Positions 46,866 through 58,674 are shown, numbered from the stretch's first letter. The stretch is DNA of 64,000 nucleotides from Drosophila persimilis (GCF_003286085.1 NW_020825330.1:1798001-1862000), one strand, 5' to 3'. Translations and numbers: made by a program. Notes: generated by a model from the sequence alone, not told the origin.

Positions 46866-49359
46866 CATTTGTTCATAAATTAAGGACTCCATTCGCATGC
46901 ATGGAGCTCGCGAGGGTGCGGACACCACCACCCCACCCAACCGCAGGGTTCCGACGCGGCGGCCATTAGCCTTAGCCTGGCCTGCCCCTTAACTGTAGCT
47001 GTAGCTGTAGCTGTAGCTGTCCCTATATGGCATACCGCACGCAACTCAGGAATGTCCAGCTGTCGAAATGGACACTCACGGACGGACACTCACACTGCCG
47101 GACATCTGTCACGAGCCCACAATCAAAGGTGTTCCTAATTTATGAATCAACGCAATTAGCTTTAATAACGTGCTGCTGCCGCTGCTGCTGTGCCTCGCCG
47201 CAGTCCAAAATTAGCTAAACATATGCGAATAGGGGCGTGGGAGTGGGAGTGGGAGGGGACGGTTGACTCAACATTTTGCCTTTATTCGCATTCATTAAGT
47301 TGGACCGAAATGACAAACGGTTTCGGGCAAGTGTCCAACAGTTGGAGATGATTGCCATACATTTGGAACCGCACGAAATCAAATCGAAGTGGTATCGGAA
47401 TTGGGTTGCACTGAACCCCCCATACAAAAATGGTGGAGCGATGGGGAAGGGCACGGAAAATAAAGAAGAAAACAAAGGAGGAAAAAAAACATACATACAT
47501 ACATACATATGTACATAAATTAACAAACAAATCGGAACATACACATTTCTATGTAGAAACTAGGGATATTCCGGATCCTAATCTTATTCTCAGTGTATTC
47601 TGAGCTGCCCACTACGAGATTGTTCGCAGTGTTGGCTTCCGTTGCATTCCTTACGATTTACCGTTCGTTATTGTCCACTGCCCGTCCTATTGCTGTGCAG
47701 GTGTGAGGGAGGCAGACTACCCGTTCAGAGAGAATCAAAAGAGAGAAGAAGAAGAGAGCGCGCGCTGAGAGTGTTCCTCTGCGGCAATGTGTGTGTGCTA
47801 GAAAGAGAAGGATGAGGGATGGCTTGACAACGCTAGCTAGCTGATAGTAGTTCAGTGATTCGAGTTGTCGTACAGTTGCCTTGCGGAGTAACTCGCTGTT
47901 TGACGTGCTGCAATGGAAAAAGATCGGAATTCTAATAAAAACCAAACCAACCAAAGTGGTAGGAGTTAGACAACAATTAACAGCAATAAATCAATGGGAA
48001 ACATAACCCACCTTCATACGTATGTGTGCAAAAGTGGAAGACATCTTGCGGTGAGACGACTACATAATTTGATGAGAACCCAGAAATAGCTTGGATACCC
48101 CTAACCACTTTCATACATTTCTTTGGCCCTGAAGACGCACCCCACACCGGAATGCCACTAGGGCGCTAGGGAGGAGCTACCGCCTGAGCACTTGGGTGTG
48201 AAGCTACCTTTAGCTGGCAAGTAATTGCAGTGTCTCGACCACAACCGGATTTGTTTGATTCGTATTTGGTTTGATTAAGAGGCCGGAGCGTTTTAATTAA
48301 CGCAGCCATGGCAATGGCAAGTACAACAGAAACAAGAAGTTTCAGCATTTTCCGGCGACTTGTACAAGTTGCCAGGAAAGTTATTTGAGCCCGACCCCCT
48401 GCCACAGCCATGGCCACAGCTCCTCGCGACAAGTTCGTGCTGATGATGATTGTTGTTTCCAGTGTTCCAAAGATGTTGCAAGTAATTTGCAAAACTTTTG
48501 CCTGTTGCCCGGACACCGTGGCGTATGTGTAATGTGTTTAATTCAATAACTTTCTGCTCGAAATGAAAACCAAAACACAATGCCTCGAGGCTCGAGTGCT
48601 GTCTTAGGAGCAAACAATAAACATATACAAATACATTTTGCCCAGCGACTTGAATATGCAATTTCAGTCAATTTGCCCTGCCATCTATCAATTAGATTAG
48701 TGCTTCATGAAAAGTTAGGTCCGCTTTCCACGATTCAAGCATCTTGGCCAAATAGAAACGAACTCCCATCGACTGCGAGCTCCCACACAATTGTAATTTG
48801 AGTTGTTTTTACTTTCTGGGGCTCCATCTCCTACCACAGCCCCACAGTTCCACCCGTTGTCTGGGGCGATGCAAAGACCGGTGCAAACAAAAAAGCAACG
48901 GCGGTCATTAGTGGGGATTTCCATGGGGGCTCTCCGCATCTTGTCAGTCGGGACGGCGGGGACATTGTACAGTTAATGATACCTGGAACTCGACAGAAAT
49001 AGAAACAGGGAATCGAGACAAATGTCCCACAGCCCCACAGTATCTATCGCCTGAAGAACATGAAGGAGAGCTTTAGACTCCCACCAGGTTCGTCGAACCG
49101 AGCAGCACTGAGTACCCACAAACGGCACTTGTGGCACACGGAGATGTGTAAACACAGAGATTGTTGTATTCAACAGTAGCACTCGAATAAGATCCGCAAG
49201 CCGGGACCTTTCAATCGAGGCTATTAGCGTTCGATTCGAGCAAGCTCTGAAGCTATTAACTAAGGGTATCGATCTAGTACGAGTATCGACTAGGGAACGA
49301 GACACTTGGAGACGTTTTTGTACAATTTGTCTTTCGGTTCAAGTTTGAAATGATTTCAG

Positions 49360-49365
49360 TTTATT
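49360..49365 (-). terminator. Poly(A) signal candidate of the minus-strand Cys-rich gene
   Basis: Minus-strand AATAAA about 105 bases after the stop codon of the three-exon Cys-rich gene. Confidence 0.5.
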
Positions 49366-49467
49366 ACTCAAATTAAGGATATACCAAAAGATGTTTGGTG
49401 GTATGGATACACAAGGATATATATTGTCTGCATGGACCAGAGCTTATCAGGACCTGCGTGCGCGCCC

Positions 49468-49607
49468 TTAGGCGGCCAAGGTGGGGGGGCGGGGGCGAGG
49501 AGTGGTTATTCTGGGGCGTCTGGTGGTGGTCGGCAGGTTAATGCAGGGCCGCTGCTTGTCGCCCACCTGCATGTCTCCGCAGCGACGCTTCGCCGTGCGC
49601 AGCCAGT
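49468..49607 (-). CDS. Cys-rich gene, exon 3 (NWxRT block and Thr/Pro/Arg tail)
   Basis: Starts after TATCCTTTCAG, continues as NWLRTAKRRCGDMQ and ends in a PTTTRRPRITTPRPRPP tail and TAA. The block is homologous to NQWSRTSQWRCRGN in the neighbouring gene, which independently supports this exon and its junction. Confidence 0.87.
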
Positions 49608-50240
49608 CTGAAAGGATAGTTCGTTCCTTTCGTTGTTTAATGGACTCTTAAGGATATAATAATATTGGGGGGCGTGGTGTACTCACTGTTGCGGGGCTGG
49701 CTGTGGCAGTTCTGGTTGCGGAGCTGACAGTTGTTGGCCAGGATCTTGCAGTCCCTATTGTTGCGACTCCGGACGCAGATCTCCTGCCTGGGCGGGGTCC
49801 TCCTGCAGACCACGGGGCGTGCGGGGCAGGGCGCCCAGCAGGGCCGCCTGTTGGCCTCGCCGACGGCGCGCACGGTCCTGCAGTCAATGTCGCGTGTGTG
49901 CCTGATATCGGCAGGCTTGGCCTCGCGATTCGCCTGGATCAATTCGCAGATGTTGTTGAAGCGCTGGCAGTCGCCCCGCGGTGTCCTGCCGCAGACCCTG
50001 GGGCTGGCGCGGGAGCAGACCGCAGGCGGGGAGCAGGGCCATGGACGACCGATGATCGGAGGAAGGGTGCTGATGGATCGTCTTGTGGTCGTCCTTGGTG
50101 TGACGCTAGTAAGGCCGCTAGCCAGGCAGACGAGGGCCACTCCTGTGAGGGGAGGAAAAGAGACTGTTAAATCATCCTGTGGTGGATCCTTGAGGCACTC
50201 TATCCTTACCAAAGATCAGAGTCAGTTGTTGGCTGTGCAT
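49468..50240 (-). CDS. Secreted Arg/Cys-rich protein, Kazal-like spacing, three exons
   Basis: I reconstructed this from exons 50240-50210, 50142-49687 and 49607-49468, using donors G|GTAAGG and A|GTGAGT and acceptors CCTCACAG and CCTTTCAG; the phases fit and give 208 residues. MHSQQLTLIFGVALVCLASG is a signal peptide completed only by splicing intron 1. The mature chain is very basic. It has two homologous Cys modules (about 47-82 and 112-156) sharing a C-x7/8-C-x6-C core, for example RVCGRTPRGDCQRFNNICEL and EICVRSRNNRDCKILANNC, then a conserved NNWLRTAKRRC block and a Thr/Pro/Arg tail. The VCG...NNIC-L pattern recalls Kazal domains, but the extra cysteine and the spacing are atypical, so inhibitor function is only a guess. 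A TATA box lies upstream. It is a paralogue of the divergent gene at 50903. Confidence 0.88.
49687..50142 (-). CDS. Cys-rich gene, exon 2 (both Cys modules)
   Basis: Encodes the end of the signal peptide, a Thr/Ser-rich linker and both cysteine modules. It ends AAC A|GTGAGT. A 79-base intron follows (49686-49608). Confidence 0.88.
50210..50240 (-). CDS. Cys-rich gene, exon 1 (start and first part of signal peptide)
   Basis: A 31-base exon encoding MHSQQLTLIF plus the first base of Gly, ending G|GTAAGGATA. It is followed by a 67-base intron (50209-50143). Without it the long frame reads into intronic DNA and lacks a signal peptide. Confidence 0.85.
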
Positions 50241-50321
50241 TTTGCTTGTCTCTCGCGGATGGCTTGGCTGTGCTGAAGGAGCTGCTGGTTCTGATACTCT
50301 TTGGCCCAACCGCCCTGCCTA

Positions 50322-50327
50322 TTTATA
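50322..50327 (-). promoter_or_regulatory. TATA box of the minus-strand Cys-rich gene
   Basis: The minus strand reads GGTATAAATAGG. An initiator-like TATCAGAA with A at 50292 lies about 35 bases downstream, implying a 5' UTR of about 52 bases. Confidence 0.7.
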
Positions 50328-50813
50328 CCAGCAGTAAGGGCAATGCCAACAATTACCTGGAAGAGAACTCCCAACAATTCTCTGCGGCACGCGGCAGCTC
50401 TTCTTTTGTTCAGCGTTCCAGCTCGTCAAGGCATTGACCCGATCGAAATGGCCAGAGAGACAGCTGTTGCATAACTGGAGCATCAGCATTCGGTCAGCGA
50501 TACAGGGAAAAGTTCTGTTCCATGAGAGTCTAGAATGGTTGAAAAATGTATGATCCAGACAGCTCTTGGGAAAGAAATACTCCCGCTCTCCATTCGATTA
50601 TGCTCCAGAGCTGTTTCCACTGGCACAAAAATGTAGGAGCTGCCACGAGAAACCCCCACCGAATCGTGTGATTGGGTGTCAGATTTCGCACGTTATAGGA
50701 ATCTTATTTAACGCGTGCAACAACAGCCGGGGTGCAAACAACAAAACAGATGCCAGATGGCAGGTGACAGGTGGCAGGTGGCAGCAACGGGAGCAGGCGA
50801 TCGATGGGGGGGC

Positions 50814-50819
50814 TATAAA
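50814..50819 (+). promoter_or_regulatory. TATA box of the plus-strand Cys-rich gene
   Basis: GGCTATAAATAAGC, with initiator-like CATCAATCAG beginning about 31 bases downstream (A near 50848). The implied 5' UTR is about 55 bases. Confidence 0.75.
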
Positions 50820-50902
50820 TAAGCAACTTCGCCAGCAAATAGGCATCAATCAGCATTTAGCAGTTGATTAAACAGAAGATCCGCTCATCAGTCAATCGCA
50901 TC

Positions 50903-51460
50903 ATGTCCAAGCTCAGCATTTGCCTCCTGCTCGTCGTCCTGGTGGTGGCCATTGAGGCCGATGGCGACGGTCGCCGCCCCTGCGAAGGCCGCTGCACCAT
51001 CAGGGACCTGAGCAGCCCCAGGCTCCTCTGCGTACGGGATCGCCGCACCAACACCTGCACCAAGCTCCGGCCCTGCCGCCTTCGCGAGCTGAACTGCCGC
51101 CGCCGCGACTCTGGCCTGGCACCGCTCAAGGAGTCCTGCACGACCCGATGCCGCAATATCCTGGGCGGCAGCGGCGTCAGCGGCCAGTGCGCCAAGCGGC
51201 TCCGCACCCAGTCCGGCTCCACGGACTCCAAGAGGGTGCGCGATTGTCGCCAACGTCGTTGCATCGATGACAAGATCGCCGGCTGCTGGAAGGATGGTCA
51301 GGGAGCCTGCATCGTGCAGACCCGCTGCGAGGCAAGCCGCAAGAACTGCGTCAACCCGTCCAACCAATGGAGCCGCACTAGTCAGTGGCGTTGCCGTGGC
51401 AATGTCCAGGGTGGCGGAGCACGCAGGTGCCGCTCACGGCCCATCGTCATCAAGGATTAG
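50903..51460 (+). CDS. Secreted Arg/Cys-rich protein, paralogue of divergent neighbour, single coding exon
   Basis: 185 residues from ATG 50903; the frame is open a little further upstream but has no earlier ATG. Residues 1-19 (MSKLSICLLLVVLVVAIEA) are a clear signal peptide. The mature chain is strongly basic, with 17 cysteines. Two modules, at about 27-65 (LCVRDRRTNTCTKLRPC then RLRELNC) and 120-149 (GCWKDGQGACIVQTRC then EASRKNC), share the C-x7/8-C-x5/6-C-x6-C spacing of the neighbouring gene. NQWSRTSQWRC follows, as in the neighbour. No intron is needed, unlike the paralogue. It has its own TATA box and an ATTAAA at 51668. Function unknown; a Kazal-like inhibitor or another secreted-gland protein is possible. 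Confidence 0.9.
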   Translation: MSKLSICLLLVVLVVAIEADGDGRRPCEGRCTIRDLSSPRLLCVRDRRTNTCTKLRPCRLRELNCRRRDSGLAPLKESCTTRCRNILGGSGVSGQCAKRLRTQSGSTDSKRVRDCRQRRCIDDKIAGCWKDGQGACIVQTRCEASRKNCVNPSNQWSRTSQWRCRGNVQGGGARRCRSRPIVIKD

Positions 51461-51667
51461 ACACTCACTCCAATCCAAAATGCAACTGGAACCGCAAGAC
51501 CAACGAAAATCTCGAAAATCTCGAAAATAACTTATATTTCCCACTCCCTTCCCACTAATTGTCTTTGAATCTGAAAATACCCACAAATTTCGTCGAAAAT
51601 CCATCAACTTTCCCGAACTATTCCAATTAGTTTTTGTTCGACGATGCCGAATCCTATTAGTGCAGTG

Positions 51668-51673
51668 ATTAAA
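51668..51673 (+). terminator. ATTAAA poly(A) signal candidate
   Basis: ATTAAA in AT-rich DNA about 210 bases after the plus-strand Cys-rich gene. No AATAAA lies closer. Confidence 0.4.
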
Positions 51674-52180
51674 ACTTTTTGAAATCTATAGGTGTCATTC
51701 GTTATTCTTAGCTATTCCAATTATAAATGCCCAAGCAGGCTCCTGTGTTGGTGCAGCTGGGCCTTTGGATGCTTAAAATTCTGTACAATACCCAAAACTG
51801 AACCCTGAATTCAATGGGGAATGTTTAATATTTGCATGCCATATCGCTGGAGGGGCCTGGTGCTGGCCTCTCTGACTAGTAAGTGCAACTACATATGTGC
51901 TAATCATAACCACCAATCTGCTGCTGTAGCTAAGACCTTTCGCCACTGCCGATGCTAAGTGGCTCCACGTCCCCATCCCCATCCTCCCACTGGATTACTC
52001 GCGACCTTTGCTCTGGCCTTTTCCAAATGCAGTTGTAAATATTTAAATGGAATTAGACATTTGCTGGATTGGCTGTGTCTGCAGTGGCCATGTGTGCCAG
52101 TGTGTGTGTGGCTGGCGTTATTTAATTTCACGCTCGGCGGGCACAACCCCCAACCCGTCGCCGCCACGGACCACCGCCTG

Positions 52181-52209
<29 letters not shown>
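52181..52209. repeat. GTGAGG hexamer repeat
   Basis: Nearly five tandem GTGAGG units. Each also contains a donor-like GGTGAG, but no exon context supports splicing. Confidence 0.85.
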
Positions 52210-52212
<3 letters not shown>

Positions 52213-55200
52213 TAGGTTGAGTGGCATGCGGCACTGCAGCATTTTGCAGTAATTCAGTTAGAGTCCAGTTAGCTGCTAATGTTTTCTAATTTGATTAAGC
52301 CCTCCACATACACGTGTACGGGCTGGCATAGCACTCTGTCTGTGGCAGCCACCGTGGCAGAATATAGCACAAAATTTGCATTTCAGCATAAAGTGGCAAG
52401 TGCAATTTTCATACTAACACCGGTGGCAGGACGAGGTGGCTCGTGCTGGAAGGGCTGGCAGGCTGGCAGGCTAATGGAACGGGTTGGGGCCGGGACAGTT
52501 GACAGCCCCAGACCGGGACTGAGGTTGCATCTCGCTGCCTGCTTCACAGCCGGCTGTCCTTCTTTATGGCCATTCCGCGGCCAGAGCAGCAGCAGGTGAC
52601 ACGACAACAAAGCTGCAGCAAAGCAAACTCCCACGGCAGCCAGCCGCCCCAGACACAAAGAATAACAATGTGTGGGTGTGGGTGTGGGTCTGTGCATCTG
52701 TGGATCTGTGGGCAACGCGTGGCGCTTGTACTTGAGCGAGGATAAGAGCCGGATCCGGGGCAACCACTGTGCCCTCCCCCGCCCTTGAGTGGTTAGCACA
52801 AAGCGGGACTTCTCGTGTTTCACGTAGCGTAAGCCGGCCAAATGTCGCTGCGGCACTTGCAACACAGTAGTGAGAAAAATAGGCAAAGCTGGGGCTGGGG
52901 CTGGGGCTGGGAACCGTGAAAGTGCCTGACACATTATGATGGCGATGGCGATGTGAGTCAAGTGGCAGTGTCAGGCGAGTCGCGTTTCCCATGGCTATAC
53001 TCAGACGATACCCCGGTATCGGTGGGTAGCATTTAAGTTTGACTTTTTCGCACGCATAGGAGCCATGTAAACGCTTCGTTACTTGTAAATAAAATCCTTA
53101 TCAGTGCCTTTAGTCACACAACATTTACTCGAAGCGCGAGTGTTGGATAAACCCAATATTTATTTTGAAAATCGATGGTATGTTCGCCATGGGATAAGAA
53201 CCTGTAGAAGCTCGTAAAACTGTGCTATCCGTGGCCATTTATGGTGCACCTGTACTACGCCTTCGACACGCACTATGCGCAAATAACTCAATTAAAATGC
53301 TCTTTTCATGCCAGAGACCGACCTCCCATGACCTATAGCTGTCGGGGGAATCCCAAGCCCCATGCCTAAGGAAGGCTTTGGCATACATTTAACCCCATCG
53401 CCGGAGCAACTGCAAATTTGTTCACACAAAGCTGAAACGATGGCCAGAGGGCGCACATTACTGGGGGCCGGGGGCCGGGGGGCGTAGGGAAGACATCAGT
53501 GGAAAAGGGACACAGGAAGGACCCAGGCTAGAACTGCATACCAATGCCAGATAGCGACAGAAAGTGTCCCTCCGCATGTCTAGACGCCCCAGATGGAGGA
53601 TATACGATACGATGCGATGCGATACAGTGTATCCCTCAGACATGCATGAACACACACTCGTACATGCACAATTATAAAGTGCTGCTGCGAACGGAAATTG
53701 GGGGCCCAACAAAGCAGTATCGTTGCCCAAAATGTGCCACCGAAGGAGAGGCAGGAGGCAGAGGAGAGATGGCGGCTCCGCTCCCGGATAGTGCTACAAT
53801 TTAATTTCCTAGCGACAGAGACACTGCAAACGGACTGCAGGATGCTCGAAAACTACGTCCGCTGATTGCGCCACGGAAATGAAATTAGATGGGAGCGAAG
53901 AAGAAGGACCTGAGAAGTATGCCTAATCAGCAGGAGGATGCCGTTGCCGTCGCCGTCGCCGTCGCCGCTGCCCCTGCCCCTGCCGCTGTCGTTGTCCCTG
54001 CCAAGGCCACGTAATGAGTCGGTAATGAAAAGTTGTATGTGACCCGACTGGAGAAACTTGGCGCTGACAAATTGTTGTAAAATGTAATTACTTGCAAATG
54101 AGTTTTGGGGCAGCAGCCAAGATCATTAGGCAAATTAAGGACCTTCCCAATGGAGTCCCAACTATGCAATGCTGTCCCATGCATACATACATACATATAT
54201 CAGGCAGTCAGAGACTGGCAACTTGCAGACACTTTTGATTCTGGCATCAGCCTGGCATTCAATCGAACTTAAACATTCCAATGCTGCACAAAAATCTGTA
54301 ATAGTATATGGCGTGAATGAATCGAAGGTCGCAAGGTATTTGTATTTACGCATTGACTTAATCAGGCTCATCGAACTGGAAACTCTGGCGAAGTTGATCC
54401 GAGAGACCCTGAATAGTGAAAATCATTTGCATTAAATTCCAGTCCAGGATTAATTCAAGCGGCAATCAGCGCCCCCACAGTATCGGCCACACGTGGCACT
54501 GATGGCCCTTCGGCCATGGTTTCAGCCTCAAATGGCGGTGATCCGATCCATGGAATATACCCTAAATTACAACAGCAATTAGACCATTCAAGGGTACGCT
54601 GAGAGAGCTGTTCCCTACAATCGTGCAATCACTTGCGTTTTGTCAAGCAGTAGGGAAACTCCTTCCAGTCTGGTAACCAAATAACAGGATAGAAAGAGAT
54701 AGTCTGCTAACCCTTTCAAATAGCTGCAGAACTCGCTTTGCATACAGGGTATCTGCAGTGCGATAGGCTTAGTATTCCTCTATATGTCGTAATTTTTTAT
54801 TCAGGTGCCCGCCGCCTATCAAAATGTCAAATGTGGGCCGTAATACTCTCCGATAGTTCTCCCATTTGGTTCTCTTAATTGGATTTATTACGAATATTGG
54901 AGCATTCGCAGGCAACGGGAATGAAAATTGATGATGAAAAAACGTCGAGCTGTGTTGTGAAAACAAACAAAACTCATTTTCATATGCAAAGAGTGTCCCT
55001 TTCCCTTTCCATCTCCATCTCTATCTCCATCTCGATTTCCATTTCCCTGGGCGTCCGTACCCCTTCCCCGGCCCTTGGGCGTGCGTGCATCCGCATATAT
55101 TTAAAACTTTTTTACACAATTCTTTGTTTATTTATTTAGTTGTGTTCGTGTTTGTCTTCTCTCTTTCTGCCTCAGAAAACCAAAACAAAGCAAAATAAAA

Positions 55201-56043
55201 AAAACAAAATCAAAAGACAAAAGACAAAACAAAGCAAAACAAAACGCCACGAAAACAGAAGAACAACACAATATTTTGCATAATTTTTTAATATACTTTT
55301 CGGGCTAAAAATAGCGTGTTAACAAAAAGAGACGACCTCAGAAATGCGGATCGGGATTGTTTTTATGCTTTTGAAATCGATGCTTAAATGGAAAGAGGGC
55401 AAGGCAGGGTGGGGCAAGGGAGGGGGTCTACGAAAACGAAGGAGGCCACTCCGTACACCGGGGGAAAAAAAGGAACCGAACACTTCAAGAACATGGAAGG
55501 TAGGAGAACCGAGCAGCACAGATCTCAAGTTCAGGATGTCATTGAATTTTTATGTGTAAGGATGCCTCTATGGCTCCTGTCCCTGGGATCCTTAGAAAGT
55601 AACGCATTTTCCAAGCATGTTCCGTTGTTCGAGTTTTGTTCATTGTAATACTACTACCTCTCTGGAATCTTTTACCATATATTTTCTATTACTCATCTAC
55701 GGAGGCTTTCGTTTTCTTCCGTGTTCCGACTCCACCTCATTTCCCTGTCGTTTTTGGGCCAGGCTTTTTGTAAGCAAGACAAATGGTTGCCACTGCAGCA
55801 GAAAGGAACTGCAACCGGGCCAAAGACACAAATTGACATTAGCCCAGGAGCAGGAAGAACCCGTACAGCCCGAAGCGTGACTCAAAGCCAGAGCAGGGAC
55901 GAGACCCGGAGCTGGAGATGGAAGCGAAGACGAAATAGGGGCAGACTAACAGATGGAGAGTGCTGGAGCTGGGGACGGGTACGGGGACGGGGCGATCCCT
56001 TAGTGGCAAGTCATAAATGTCAGGGGCTCCTTAGGCGTGGCCA

Positions 56044-56084
56044 GGACCCGGACCCGGACCCGGACCGATTCGGGTTCGGGTTCC
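56044..56084. repeat. GGACCC / GGGTTC hairpin-like repeat
   Basis: Three to four GGACCC units, then GATT, then CGGGTTCGGGTTCC. The two halves are roughly complementary with mismatches. Confidence 0.7.
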
Positions 56085-56791
56085 CCAAGACATACGCACG
56101 GGTAAGGGTACGGCTACGGCTACGGCTACGAGTATATTCAGCTGACAAATAACTGAAAATGTGATTGATGACGGCCCTGACACGCTGACACATATAAATG
56201 CCCGCAAATGGAGCACGAGACGCTGCCGCTGACGTGTCGCACAGTCTCTCCCATATACTACTCGCAGGGCTACGGGATAGATCCGGATTCCGGAGCACAT
56301 ATCCTCCAGCCATCACTTTTGTTTTTGCACTGGGAGTGCGTGATTTTTGTGCCCGCATCATTACTCAACATTCTAAGTGCTTTTGGGAATAGGACTGGGG
56401 ATTGGGGACTATGGACTATGGACTATGGACTACGGACTGGGACCTGCGATTCGTCCTGGGGCTGGGGCTCTCAGTTTAACCTACGATTATTGCCATTCAT
56501 TGCCGAGACTAAAGTATGTCAACAATCTTCTTATCCACATCCCCGTCCACATCATCATCTCCATTCCCATTCCCATTCCCATTGCTGGTTAAACTGCTCC
56601 TTAGTGGAGTGGGGAGAATGGAGAGTGGAGAGTGGAGAGAGAGACAACTTTGTTGGATACCTTCGCTAAATGAATGCAATTTGTAGTCCAAGAACGTTGG
56701 GCCCCGGGCTTTCATTTACATTAAGTAATTACCTGGAAAGAGCGGGCGCTTTCAGTGGGGAAATGCGGCTGCCACTTTTTAACCCTGGTTG

Positions 56792-56829
56792 CGGCTCCGG
56801 CTCCGGCTCCGGCTCAGGCTCAGGCTCTG
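56792..56829. repeat. GGCTCC / GGCTCA hexamer repeat
   Basis: Six tandem hexamers that change from GGCTCC to GGCTCA part-way, giving a false Gly-Ser frame. Confidence 0.85.
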
Positions 56830-57870
56830 GCCCCATACCGCAGGCTGTTTCAACAGCTTGATGGGAGTTTGTAAAGATAATGTGAAGTGATTCAAGTGTC
56901 TATGCTTTAAAGGCAAATCTAGTTCACTTCTGAAGCTTGAAGCGGGCTCCCTCTAGAGGTCCCTCTATACAGCTCTTTTGCCATTTTGCCATCGGGTCAT
57001 GGCTATAATTAGATACGTACAGATGTCGGTTGGAAGTCGAATTAGCTTGGAAGAAGTATGTAGTACGTGTGTGTATGTGTGATAGGTATTTCCCATTAAA
57101 CTAAGTTGACTTATGTGTGTCATGGCATGGGCTTAAGGGGCTCTTTATCTCCCTCCCTCCTCGCGGCTCATCTTCATTCAGCTCAAGTAGTCCTCCCACC
57201 ACCACCGTTTCGAAGCACTCCCAAAAAAACAACGTGTACAAATTGCCAGCAATTTTTGAAACATGACCGTACCAGCCCCCGCACCCGAGCCTCAACCCGA
57301 GCCCCACCCTCACTCACACATATCAACCCCTCTTGTAGTCCATCACCCCCTGGACCCCTCTCTCATCCATTCCGTGCCCCAGCCCTCCTACCAGACATCC
57401 CCAGAGCGATAGAAACACTTCAAAACTGATGACACTGTCAATTTAGATGGCAGCGGTCTTCTATGGCACATATGTGGCACGAGTATACTATCCCATCGTG
57501 ATCACAGCGCTCCGCTTCCCACTCCCAGACAGATGATGAACCTCTCACTCTCGTAGGGCGCCTCCGCCTCCGAGCGCACCGCCCACTATGGCCCATCTAC
57601 GCCCCCAAAGATGGTTGCTCTGTGATGCATTGCAATGACATTTTCATGCTTTATCTGCGGCATAAATTGATGTTTCCCCCGCCACGCCTGCTGTCGGCCA
57701 ACCACCCACTTGGTGGGGTCTCCCCTACCCCATTCTTGCCATCCTCTGGCCACAGTGTTGTTGTTCGACATAAAAATGCAGTCAATTCTCTTGACAAATT
57801 TTACTTTTATTACACGCTTTGTTGATGGGACTTTGTGTACATGACATTTGCACATCATCGATGTCCGTGA

Positions 57871-57874
<4 letters not shown>

Positions 57875-57900
<26 letters not shown>
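57875..57900. repeat. GT dinucleotide microsatellite
   Basis: About thirteen GT units, followed by degenerate GAGTGT units to about 57920. Confidence 0.9.
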
Positions 57901-57901
<1 letters not shown>

Positions 57902-58674
57902 AGTGTGTGAGTGAGTGTCAGTGAGTGGTGACAACATTGGGAAACAAGAGCCAAATCATGAAGACTTTCTGCATCGACATCCAAACTTTGCACATGACTT
58001 GGCCAGAGCTTGTTCATTCATTGAAATTGGTGAATTTTAGTGCTAGAAAAATGTTATTTAAGGAAACCATCACGGACTTTATGGCCATTCATGGGCTGTT
58101 GCCAAGCCCACAATGTGAGATAGCTCAAGTTACAAAATAGGGGATCGTAAAAGGATTTCCTCCTGTAAATAATTTGAATAGCTACTATAATTACAGATAT
58201 CTTTGCAGATGATGCCTCTTAATTTTCAGATTAATAATTATAATAAGCTTCAACTATATACTCGTAGGAAAGCTCTCGGATTTCTATGTCATACTTTTAT
58301 GCGCTGAAGATAATGATTTGAGACGAGACGTTCTGTTCGTTCGCTTTTGAATTCAATTCCATTTGCCGTGCGCTTTCCATTCGTCTCCGGCTGAAAGGCA
58401 ATCGATTACGGCGTAGACGCGGCTCATTGTTGCTCGCTCGCTCGCGCCCACCCGCCCAATCGCCCAGTCGCCCAGTCGCCCAGTCGCTCAGTCGTCACCT
58501 GATTAGCATAATTTGATGTGTGAGCCAAGGACAGGAGTGCCAACAGCAGGCCCAAGGAACTGCTGGAGCGGGGGAGTGACTAGGGGGGGCCGCGTTTTCA
58601 ATCTTGCCAGAAAATTGTTCGATTTTCAACACGAGAACATTTTTGAATCAGCGCCATTTCCATTGCCATTGCCA

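Larger units (their letters stand above)
43397..49359. other. Intergenic region, repeat-rich
   Basis: About 6 kb between the 5' end of the peptidase gene and the 3' end of the minus-strand Cys-rich gene. It contains CA repeats (44776-44813), TTGGTCTC repeats (45137-45183), a G-run array (46816-46865), GCTGTA repeats (46994-47018) and a GAGA-rich segment (47720-47770). I found no supportable gene, tRNA or transposon. Several open frames up to 186 residues are low-complexity or out of context. Confidence 0.6.
50241..50902. promoter_or_regulatory. Divergent promoter region shared by the two Cys-rich genes
   Basis: The 662 bases between the two start codons hold both TATA boxes, which are 0.49 kb apart and face outward. 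The interior contains GTGACAGGTGGCAGGTGGCAG near 50763-50783, with two E-box-like CAGGTG words. No further open frame is convincing. The arrangement suggests shared control. Confidence 0.6.

Noticed and set aside
52181-52209. Repeated GGTGAG words as splice donors
   Set aside because: They arise from a GTGAGG hexamer repeat with no open frame or acceptor partner.
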